Shown here in pieces: positions 6,883 to 13,219 of a stretch of DNA of 13,509 bases. Source of the DNA: Rhodospirillaceae bacterium UBA4468 (lineage in GTDB: Bacteria; Pseudomonadota; Alphaproteobacteria; Rhodospirillales; Casp-alpha2). Location: the NCBI GenBank assembly GCA_002389385.1, contig DGOK01000015.1, positions 85,000 to 98,508 of the forward strand. Reading direction: 5' to 3'. The notes beneath the pieces were generated by a model. It saw nothing but the letters and a program-made list of their open reading frames with translations. It searched no databases and was not told the origin of the DNA. The position numbers were made by a program, and so were the translations under genes. Each line of letters opens with the position of its first letter. The first letter of the stretch is position 1.

Positions 6883-8136
6883 TTATTCGAGACGGTGTAC
6901 AAGGCGGGCACGAATGGTACCGCTGAGTGCACGGATTTCAGACAGTAAATCTTCATAATTATCGACGGCTGATTCCGCATCAAGAACCACGTAACCAATG
7001 TCCCCTTCAGTTTGATAGTACTGACCGGCGATGTTGATTTCGCGTTTTGCAAAGACGTCGTTCAAGCGGCCCAACTCACCCGGCAAGTTCTTCTGCACCT
7101 GAAGGAACCGTGTTCCTTTTGGGCGAGGCGGTAACAGTGCTTGGGGAAAGTTTACAGCACCAATCGTGGTGCCGATGTCTGAATAGTCGATCAGTTTACG
7201 TGCCACTTCTTCACCGATGCGCTCCTGCGCCTCTTCGGTGGAGCCGCCGACATGCGGTGTTAGAATGACGTTGTCGAGACCCTGCAGCGGGGATTTAAAA
7301 GCTTCTTTGTTTGACGAGGGTTCGCTTGGGAACACATCGATCGCAGCCCCTGCCAACTTGCCTGATTTAATCGCAGCGGCGAGTGCATCTATATCGACAA
7401 TCGTGCCGCGTGCATTGTTGATCAGGTATGCGCCGTCCTTCATGGATGCAATTTCGCCTGCGCCAATCATGTTTTGGGTCTCGGCGGTGTCAGGAACATG
7501 CAACGACACAACATCTGAGTTCTCGAGAAGTTCTTTCAAGCTTGATGCTGGCTCAACATTTCCATGGCGAAGTTTGTCGGTGTGATCGAAATAAATCACC
7601 CGCAACCCCATGCTTTCAGCAAGCATGGATAACTGCGTGCCAATATTGCCATAGCCAACAATGCCCAGTGTTTTGCCGCGCATTTCACGGCTACCAATTG
7701 CTGATTTTTCCCAACCGCCCTGATGCGCAGACATGGAGCGTGGGAAAGTGCGCCTTAGAAGCATGACAGTTTCTGCAATCGTCAATTCGGCGACCGAGCG
7801 CGTGTTTGAAAATGGGGCGTTGAACACAGGCACGCCACGACGTTGTGATGCACCCAAATCAATTTGGTTTGTACCAACTGAGAAACATCCAACGGCAATC
7901 AGTCGTGATGTTGATTCAACTACATCAGCAGTGATTTGTGTCCGCGACCGAATACCAAGAATACGGGTGTCTTTAAGCTTTTCAATAAGCTCATCAACGC
8001 CCAGAGCCGTACTGAGGCGCTCAATATTGTTGTATCCGGCAGTCTTAAAGGTCTCAACAGCGGTGTCGCTGATGCCTTCAAGCAATAGGACTTTAATCAT
8101 GTCCTTTGGCAAAGATGGATTTTGAATCTCAGTCAT
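6883..8136 (-). CDS. serA: D-3-phosphoglycerate dehydrogenase
   Basis: SerA oxidises 3-phosphoglycerate to 3-phosphohydroxypyruvate with NAD+, the first committed step of serine biosynthesis in the cytosol. The 417-residue product has the E. coli-type arrangement. Substrate domain: IGCF-like VGCFSVGTNQIDL at 82-94 and NAPFSNTRSVAEL at 106-118. NAD Rossmann fold: GIVGYGNIGTQL at 158-169. The catalytic triad is conserved as R243 (NNARGTIVD), E272 (FPSEPSSN) and H295 (TPHVGGST). A C-terminal ACT domain runs from about 343. In the serine-binding region the position matching E. coli His344 appears to be Gln348 (VQKNLPG), while the two Asn ligands are kept (N350, N368), so feedback sensitivity may differ. 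The start at 8136 is chosen because AAAGGA lies about 11 bases upstream and the length then matches E. coli SerA (410). The longer frame to 8220 adds 28 non-family residues. Confidence 0.95.
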   Translation of the reverse strand: MTEIQNPSLPKDMIKVLLLEGISDTAVETFKTAGYNNIERLSTALGVDELIEKLKDTRILGIRSRTQITADVVESTSRLIAVGCFSVGTNQIDLGASQRRGVPVFNAPFSNTRSVAELTIAETVMLLRRTFPRSMSAHQGGWEKSAIGSREMRGKTLGIVGYGNIGTQLSMLAESMGLRVIYFDHTDKLRHGNVEPASSLKELLENSDVVSLHVPDTAETQNMIGAGEIASMKDGAYLINNARGTIVDIDALAAAIKSGKLAGAAIDVFPSEPSSNKEAFKSPLQGLDNVILTPHVGGSTEEAQERIGEEVARKLIDYSDIGTTIGAVNFPQALLPPRPKGTRFLQVQKNLPGELGRLNDVFAKREINIAGQYYQTEGDIGYVVLDAESAVDNYEDLLSEIRALSGTIRARLVHRLE

Positions 8137-8320
8137 GACCAAATTTTTCCTTTTGATTTGGCCATTTGATAGCGTGTGCAGGCGCAGCATACAACGTTGA
8201 TGTTGAGGAAATGCCGACATTGAGCCGGTTAATGGCCACTATCATAATGGGATGTTGCGCAGCGCCTCAGCTTGCCTTGCGGGCCATAGGTGATACTTGC
8301 GTCTGAAACCGGCGCTGGAA

Positions 8321-9187
8321 TTATTCCCGAATGTGGCGCGCCAGCTCATTCGCAATGTCGTTGGTCTGGCTGGTGCGCCGATACAAATTTACATGGAATG
8401 GTTGCAGGCGTGACAAACCAATATCATCGGGAAGAATGCTCACGTGGCTGGGGACGGTGCTCCGCAATAATGACGTCACGGCTAAATCAGCCTCAAGGGT
8501 CGCCAGTAGGGCATCATTGTTACCAACGGGCCCGATCAATCGCCAGTCACGCTGATCCTGTTCAAGCGCGCCCAGCATTGCTGTACGAAATGTACATGCG
8601 CCATCCGTAACGGAGACCGGTAATGGCCGTTCATTGACGGCCTGGCCGCCGCGGCAACCAACCCACACCAGATCATCGGTCATCAACCGCTCGGCATTAT
8701 TCGGTGTCGCCGTCTCTGTTGTCAGCGTCATATCGATTTCGCCATCTGCCAGCTGCTTTAGCAGTCTTGGCGATGAATGACAGACAAGATCAATCTTTAC
8801 GTTTGGCCATGTCTCGTTAAAGCTCCGCAGGATCGGCGGCATAAAGGCACGAATTATGTCTGTTGTTACACCGAGCCGTACTTTGCCCTCAAATCCGGGA
8901 GTGCTCATTAATCCCCAGATTTCGTCGTTGAGTGCGATCAAGCGGCGCGCGTGCAAGAGCAGCCTTTCGCCTTCCGAGGTTAATGTGAGTTGCCGATGTT
9001 CACGATCAAAAAGCTCTTTCTGCAGCAGGTCTTCAAGTCGCTTGATCTGCTGGCTCACGGCCCCTTGTGTAAGGTTTTGTAAACGTCCGGCAGCCGTCAT
9101 CCCACCGGTTTCAGCGGACGCGACAAAGGCGCGCGCAAAAGCGACATCAATGTTTCTCAAAGGGACGGGTGTAGTATTAGATTTCAT
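8321..9187 (-). CDS. LysR-family transcriptional regulator
   Basis: A 288-residue LysR-type regulator. The N-terminal winged helix-turn-helix is clear at about residues 12-70: NIDVAFARAFVASAETGG, then MTAAGRLQNLTQGAVSQQIKRLEDLL and ELFDREHRQLTLTSEGERLL. The rest is the usual two-lobed ligand-binding domain, beginning GKVRLGVTTDII and containing DGEIDMTLTTE. The inducer is unknown. ATG 9187 fits the family start; the frame runs open to 9277 with non-family residues. No Shine-Dalgarno precedes 9187, and a TATACT on the minus strand lies only seven bases upstream (9195-9200), so the mRNA may be leaderless. The divergent neighbour is a DUF1127 gene, and a T-N11-A site lies between them, so autoregulation plus control of that gene is likely. 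serA follows in the same direction after about 180 bases. Confidence 0.9.
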   Translation of the reverse strand: MKSNTTPVPLRNIDVAFARAFVASAETGGMTAAGRLQNLTQGAVSQQIKRLEDLLQKELFDREHRQLTLTSEGERLLLHARRLIALNDEIWGLMSTPGFEGKVRLGVTTDIIRAFMPPILRSFNETWPNVKIDLVCHSSPRLLKQLADGEIDMTLTTETATPNNAERLMTDDLVWVGCRGGQAVNERPLPVSVTDGACTFRTAMLGALEQDQRDWRLIGPVGNNDALLATLEADLAVTSLLRSTVPSHVSILPDDIGLSRLQPFHVNLYRRTSQTNDIANELARHIRE

Positions 9188-9212
9188 AATGGGTAGTATA
9201 AAACAAATTCCA

Positions 9213-9225
9213 TTACCTAATGTAA
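9213..9225. promoter_or_regulatory. Candidate LysR-binding box (TTAC-N5-GTAA) between lysR and the DUF1127 gene
   Basis: TTACCTAATGTAA is a 13-bp element of exactly the T-N11-A form used by LysR-type regulators, with perfect TTAC/GTAA half-sites. It overlaps where a -35 for the lysR promoter (minus-strand TATACT at 9195-9200) would fall, which suits autorepression. It is also about 68 bases upstream of a start expected from a CATATT at 9275-9280 on the plus strand, close to the usual activator position near -65. No experimental support. Confidence 0.55.
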
Positions 9226-9312
9226 GGTTTTCCATCATGTTCTCGTCAACAGCGATGGCGAGTGTGCTCAAGCGCATATTCTTCCTCGCAAATTTTGAAA
9301 AGGAATATGGTT

Positions 9313-9549
9313 ATGAGTAATTTATCTATTGCACTCGAGTGGATGGAGTTTGCGCTTGAGCATCGCCCTGGACGTCTTCCGCGTATCTTGGCGCTGGGTA
9401 TTTTAGCGCTTCGGATACGACGTGAGCGTAATCAATTAGCGAACCTTAGTGATGCGCAATTAACTGATATCGCTGTCGACCGTGAAGCTGCGCTCAGAGA
9501 ATCTACGAGACGGTTTGATGATATCCCGGCGCACCGGGTTGAAAGATAG
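9313..9549 (+). CDS. DUF1127 (YjiS-like) small protein
   Basis: A 78-residue basic protein. The second half is a DUF1127/YjiS-type arginine-rich helix pair: ALRIRRERNQLANLSDAQL, then TDIAVDREAALRESTRRFDD, matching the family pattern 'L..LSD..L.DIG..R..I'. The expected Gly is Ala here (DIAVDR). Proteins of this family are abundant in alphaproteobacteria; some are reported to act as small RNA-binding or regulatory proteins in phosphate, carbon and stress responses. The role here is unknown. ATG 9313 is preferred because AAAAGGA (9298-9304) lies eight bases upstream; ATG 9307 and an upstream frame to 9262 are less likely. It is transcribed away from the LysR gene with the T-N11-A site between them, so it is the probable LysR target. 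Confidence 0.75.
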   Translation: MSNLSIALEWMEFALEHRPGRLPRILALGILALRIRRERNQLANLSDAQLTDIAVDREAALRESTRRFDDIPAHRVER

Positions 9550-9608
9550 TTTCCCAAAGGGCAGCATATCATAGAGGACTAGCAAGCCCGAGTATCACAG
9601 CTATACTG

Positions 9609-9637
9609 GCGTACGTTTGAACGAGGCGAATGTACGC
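9609..9637. repeat. Inverted repeat GCGTAC-N17-GTACGC at the yjdF remnant start
   Basis: GCGTAC at 9609-9614 and its reverse complement GTACGC at 9632-9637 flank 17 bases that contain a smaller CGTT-TG-AACG dyad. It encloses the GAGG (9623-9626) and ATG (9630) of the YjdF remnant. It could be an RNA structure hiding the ribosome site or a chance repeat. Confidence 0.25.
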
Positions 9638-10124
9638 ATGGCGTCATCTAAAGAAGTCTGACTTTCCGTTGAGCAGGATTCTGCTGTGGATGATTTTTAT
9701 CCATGGGCCGATCTTGGTCATGGGTGGGCACTATACGTATGCCGAAGTCCCGGTCGGGCTTTACCTGCAAGACGTTTTCGATTTTGAACGTAATCCTTAT
9801 GATCGCATCGGCCATTTCTGGTAGGGTTTTGTACCTGCCTTGTTGACCCGCGAAATCCTGTTGAGGAAAACGCCGCTGGTGCCGGGCAAGATGCTTTTTC
9901 TTATATGTATCTCCATACCGCTGGCGTTCAGTGCGTTTTATGAATTGATCGAATGGTGGGCGGCGATTGCCCTTGATCAAAACGCCCAAGCATTCTTGGG
10001 AACACAAGGTGATCCGTGGGATACGCAGTCTGATATGTTTATGGCGTTGATCGGCGCGATCACAGCTTATGTCATCTTGTCGAAGCTTCAGGATCGACAA
10101 TTAACAACACTGCAAAAGGTATGA
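9630..10124 (+). pseudogene. YjdF/DUF2238 membrane protein, N-terminally truncated and amber-interrupted
   Basis: The frame encodes the central and C-terminal part of a DUF2238 (E. coli YjdF-like) membrane protein of unknown function. Family hallmarks are MGGHYTYAEVPVG (residues 31-43), NPYDRIGHF (55-63), GFVPALLTREILLR just after the stop, FYELIEWWAAI, and QGDPWDTQSDMFMALIGA near the end. Codon 65 (9822-9824) is TAG in 'IGHFW-stop-GFVPA', where relatives have 'GHFAQGFVPA', so TAG stands for an expected CAG (Gln). The frame then stays open to TGA at 10122. Relatives also have about 45 more residues with two transmembrane helices before the part shown. Here an in-frame TGA at 9618 and only 80 bases after the DUF1127 gene leave no room for them. 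The TGA overlaps the next ATG as ATGA (10121-10124), so this was once an operon with the Gfo/Idh gene. Confidence 0.85.
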
Positions 10125-11146
10125 CGATGCGTGTCGCAGTTGCAGGGACAGAGTTCTTTAGCCAGTTTCATTTTGACGCATGGTCGCGGCTTGATGTTGA
10201 CGTGGTTGGTATCTGTTCATTGGATCACGATGTTGCTGGGCTGGTCGCAAAAGACTTTCCGGATTGTCAGATCTTTGATGATTTTGCCGAGATGCTTACA
10301 GCGACGTCTCCTGACCTCGTGGATATGGTCACGCCGCCACCAACCCATCTTGCGTTCGTGACACAGGCCCTCCGCAATGGTGTCGCCACGATCTGTCAAA
10401 AACCTTTTTGCGGGTCACTTGATGACGCCACAAAAGCGGCTGACATTGCGACCGAGACGGGTGTGCCCTTAATCGTCCTCGAGAACTTCCGTTTCCAGCC
10501 GTGGTATGGCGAGAATAAAGCGCAACTGGGGGCAGGTGCACTCGGCGATGTGTATCAAGGCACGTTCCGTCTTCGCCCCGGTGACGGGCAGGGACCGTCG
10601 GCGTATCTGGATCGCCAGCCTTACTTTCAAGACATGCCAAGATTGTTAGTCCATGAAACGTTGGTGCATCTGATTGATGTATTCCGCGCATTGTTTGGTG
10701 ATGTGAGCCATGTGTTTGCTGATCTCCAGCGCTTGAACCCGGCTATCAAAGGCGAAGATGCAGGCGTGATTATCCTTTCATTTAAAAATGGCAAACGCGC
10801 TGTGATCGATGGCAACCGGTTGGTCGATCATGCTGCAAAGAATCGCCGATTGGTGATGGGCGAAATGTGGGTGGAAGGCTCAGCCGGCACGCTCCGCCTT
10901 GATTGGGATGCGCATCTGTTCTCTCGCGCAGATGGAAGCAATGATGAGCAGCCTTTGGACTATGCGTGGAACGATCACGGCTATGGCGGTGATTGTGTAT
11001 ATCGATTATGCGCGCATGTTCTGGAGAAACTGCAGGCTGGTTAGACGCCTGAGAATACAGCCGTTGATTATCTATCGAACCCGAAAATCGTCGAGGCGGT
11101 TTATCTTTCTGATGCCGAAGGACGACGCATCGATTTAGATGTGTAA
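10121..11146 (+). pseudogene. Gfo/Idh/MocA-family oxidoreductase with in-frame TAG near the C-terminus
   Basis: A NAD(P)-dependent sugar or inositol-type dehydrogenase family member. The N-terminal Rossmann fold begins MRVAVAGTEFF; the strand-4 motif is DLVDMVTPPPTHLAFVTQAL; CQKPFCGSLDDA carries the family's catalytic-loop Lys (the usual EKP is QKP here); and HETLVHLIDVFRALFGDV is the active-site helix with its His and Asp. Codon 308 (11042-11044) is TAG, yet the frame continues TPENTAVDYLSNPKIVEAVYLSDAEGRRIDLDV to TAA at 11144, which is the normal Gfo/Idh ending ('..P.NT..DYL.N..IVEAVY.S...GR.I.L'). A CAG or similar codon is expected at the stop. Truncation removes only the last 33 of about 341 residues, so partial function cannot be excluded. 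Translation is coupled to the upstream yjdF remnant by ATGA. The substrate is unknown. Confidence 0.85.
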
Positions 11147-11160
11147 CGCCGATAAACGGC

Positions 11161-11202
11161 CCTCTAAATAGGAGGCTTGTGAGCGGGTTTTCAGCGGATT
11201 AG
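11161..11202 (+). promoter_or_regulatory. Leader with strong AGGAGG and a 7-codon uORF before the TauE-like gene
   Basis: AGGAGG (11170-11175) is the best Shine-Dalgarno sequence in the window, but it lies 36 bases before the TauE ATG. Three bases after it, GTG (11179) opens a 7-codon frame in phase with tauE that ends in TAG (11200-11202), nine bases before ATG 11212. GAGG (11172-11175) can pair with CCTC (11161-11164). It could be a small leader peptide, or a start lost through the TAG. Spacing of the AGGAGG to GTG is unusually tight, so this is uncertain. Confidence 0.3.
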
Positions 11203-11211
11203 CATGCGGCC

Positions 11212-11961
11212 ATGATCGACGTCACAACACTCCTGATTATTTTTGGCACATTTCTGTTAGCGGGCACTGTAAAAGGTGTCATCGGCTTGGGCTTGCCTAC
11301 GGTCAGCCTTGCGATCTTGACGGTCGCGTTTGATCTGCCGCAAGCCATGGCGCTGCTTTTGGTGCCGTCGTTTGTCACCAATCTTTGGCAAGCCATGGTC
11401 GGCGGTCATGCACGTGAGCTGATTGCACGGTTGTGGCTCTTTTTCGCGACAGCGACGTGTGTGGTCTGGGTCGGGGCTTTAGCGCTGACGCGTGTCGATC
11501 TATCGGTGCTCTCCGCACTGCTGGGCGCACTTATCGCAACATACGCTGCGCTTAGTCTCATCGGTGTGCGCCTGAGTATCACAGAACGCAAAGAAACATG
11601 GGTTGGCCCGGTATTGGGGATAATCAACGGCGTGCTCACAGGGATGACGGGATCGTTCGTGGTGCCTGGTGTGATGTTCCTGCAATCCATTGGATTAAGC
11701 CGCGATATGCTGATCCAGGCGATGGGCATCCTTTTCACGCTGTCGACATTGGCACTTGGCGTGGCGCTCGGTGGCAATGGCTTGCTAAATAGCGATCAAG
11801 GAGTGATGTCGGCGACGGGCTTATTGCCTGCGATTGTTGGTATGATGCTGGGTCAGCGTATTCGCGCCAAGTTCTCGGAAGACAGTTTCCGTAAAGTCTT
11901 CTTTGTTGCCCTACTCGTGACGGGTGCGTACATAATTGTCACGGCAATCGACGTACTCTAA
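11212..11961 (+). CDS. TauE/SafE family membrane exporter
   Basis: A 249-residue TauE/SafE (DUF81) integral membrane protein of normal length with about eight transmembrane helices. The first repeat carries the family signature: LLAGTVKGVIGLGLPTVSLA near residues 15-34 and MALLLVPSFVTNLWQA near 45-60. The second repeat shows GIINGVLTGMTGSFVVPGVMF near 142-162, followed by MGILFTLSTLALGVAL. Members export sulfite, sulfoacetate or other organosulfur anions across the inner membrane; the substrate here cannot be told, and no sulfonate gene is nearby. ATG 11212 gives the expected family N-terminus but lacks a close ribosome site; the AGGAGG lies 36 bases upstream. The frame is intact, unlike the two genes before it. 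Confidence 0.88.
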   Translation: MIDVTTLLIIFGTFLLAGTVKGVIGLGLPTVSLAILTVAFDLPQAMALLLVPSFVTNLWQAMVGGHARELIARLWLFFATATCVVWVGALALTRVDLSVLSALLGALIATYAALSLIGVRLSITERKETWVGPVLGIINGVLTGMTGSFVVPGVMFLQSIGLSRDMLIQAMGILFTLSTLALGVALGGNGLLNSDQGVMSATGLLPAIVGMMLGQRIRAKFSEDSFRKVFFVALLVTGAYIIVTAIDVL

Positions 11962-11971
11962 TCGGTTCGTT

Positions 11972-11990
11972 ATCATGGCAGAATCATGAT
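11972..11990. repeat. Inverted repeat ATCATG-N7-CATGAT between tauE-like and DUF4126 genes
   Basis: ATCATG (11972-11977) and CATGAT (11985-11990) can form a 6-bp stem with a 7-base loop, ten bases after the TauE stop. There is no T-run after it. It may be an operator for the downstream DUF4126 gene or simply chance. Confidence 0.25.
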
Positions 11991-12023
11991 GACAGCATAC
12001 AACCATCAGCGACGGAGAGCCCC

Positions 12024-12719
12024 GTGGATGCGATGAGTGCAATAGCTTTAGCCCTCGGCGCATCGTGGGCCAGCGGTCTTAATCTTTATGCAACGACACT
12101 TGTGTTGGGTAGCCTGGGCGCGTTCGGCGTTGTTGATCTGCCAACAGATTTAGAAGTGCTTGAGACACCCCCTGTGCTGATCACCGCTAGCGTGCTCTAT
12201 GCCCTTGAATTCTTTGCAGACAAAATTCCTGGTATCGATAGCCTGAATGATACGCTGCATACGTTTATTCGTATCCCGGCGGGTGCTTTGCTGGCGATGG
12301 GGAGTGTGTCTGATGTGGCTGAGTCATGGCAGGTCGTGGCTGCGTTATTACTCGGCGGCGTCGTCAGTGCGGGCACGCATGCTGCCAAAATGGGATCGCG
12401 CGCGATTATTAATACGTCGCCTGAGCCATTCTCAAACTGGTTCGCGTCCATTTTTGAGGACGTCATTGTCGTTATTGGATTATTGTTGGCGTTGTTCAGT
12501 CCCACGGTGTTCCTCATCTGGATGGTGATGTTTGGGTTATTCCTGATGTGGGTGCTGCCAAAACTGTGGCGTGGCCTCAAGACGTTGTGGCAACGTATCC
12601 AGGGGTTTCAGGAAGATCGTAAGTCCGGCGGCACAGGCAATGCCATTGCGCGTGCGTTTGCCGGTGCGCCGCCAGCCTCGGGGCAATCCGAACCACAGCC
12701 CCCCGCAACGCGTCCATGA
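12024..12719 (+). CDS. DUF4126 domain-containing membrane protein
   Basis: A 231-residue protein matching the DUF4126 family, whose function is unknown. Family-like features are ALALGASWASGLNLYATTLVLG (residues 8-29), LYALEFFADKIPGIDSLNDTLHTFIRIPAGALLA (about 59-92), and GTHAAKMGSRAIINTSPEPFSNW (about 116-139). Several hydrophobic helices follow, with VIVVIGLLLALFSP and VFLIWMVMFGLFLMWVLP. The last 45 residues form a basic then proline-rich soluble tail. GTG 12024 is favoured because GGAG (12014-12017) lies six bases upstream; ATG 12033 would leave a longer gap. Its TGA overlaps the next gene's ATG (12716-12719), so the two are translationally coupled. Confidence 0.85.
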   Translation: MDAMSAIALALGASWASGLNLYATTLVLGSLGAFGVVDLPTDLEVLETPPVLITASVLYALEFFADKIPGIDSLNDTLHTFIRIPAGALLAMGSVSDVAESWQVVAALLLGGVVSAGTHAAKMGSRAIINTSPEPFSNWFASIFEDVIVVIGLLLALFSPTVFLIWMVMFGLFLMWVLPKLWRGLKTLWQRIQGFQEDRKSGGTGNAIARAFAGAPPASGQSEPQPPATRP

Positions 12720-13213
12720 TTAAGACATGGACAGCCGCTTTGGTTGTCGCACTAGGCGTTATCTGGACACCTGTTGGGTTTGCCGCCGATGCCGACCTGA
12801 ACGACATTCTGCTCCGCCCCTATCCAGACCGTATTCAGGCGCTGAAGACACCGGTTAATGTCGGTATTCGTTATGATAAGGCCCCTAAGCGCAGATTTGT
12901 GACAGATATCATCTGGGGGCCTGAAAAAGCACCTGGCCTGTATCGCCTCAATGCGACGGGGACGTTGGAAATTACCTCTGACAAGGATGGACCGGTTCTT
13001 AAGATGACCCGCGAAGCGACGTCATTTACGTTTGGGCCTAAGAAAATCAAGCGCAAGGATAAGGGCGGTATTACTGCGTTTATCACGCCGTTGGGTCGAT
13101 ACCGAAAGCTTGAACTCCGTTTGCCCGGTCTCGATAGCAAAGCACACCGAGCGCAATTTGCGGACCTGGGCTTAAGTCTGATTGATACTGGGCGGATTCC
13201 GCCGTTCCGATGA
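12716..13213 (+). CDS. Exported hypothetical protein
   Basis: A 165-residue protein that I do not recognise. It begins with a clear Sec signal peptide: MIKTW, a hydrophobic stretch TAALVVALGVIWTPVG, then FAADAD with a likely cleavage after FA-A (about residue 24). The mature part is basic and apparently globular: KKIKRKDKGG, a run of beta-like segments (RKLELRLPGL), and IDTGRIPPFR at the end. No catalytic motif is visible. ATG 12716 overlaps the DUF4126 stop as ATGA, so the two genes are co-expressed, and a periplasmic role linked to the DUF4126 membrane protein is plausible but inferred. Confidence 0.75.
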   Translation: MIKTWTAALVVALGVIWTPVGFAADADLNDILLRPYPDRIQALKTPVNVGIRYDKAPKRRFVTDIIWGPEKAPGLYRLNATGTLEITSDKDGPVLKMTREATSFTFGPKKIKRKDKGGITAFITPLGRYRKLELRLPGLDSKAHRAQFADLGLSLIDTGRIPPFR

Positions 13214-13219
13214 CTAGAG

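Noticed and set aside
7733..8125. 130-residue plus-strand open frame opposite serA
   Set aside because: Antisense shadow of a strongly conserved serA; no recognisable domain.
8856..9320. 154-residue plus-strand open frame opposite lysR
   Set aside because: Shadow of the LysR DNA-binding region, Ser/Cys/Arg-rich, without motifs.
11406..11777. Minus-strand open frame opposite the TauE-like gene
   Set aside because: Antisense of transmembrane codons; no family resemblance.
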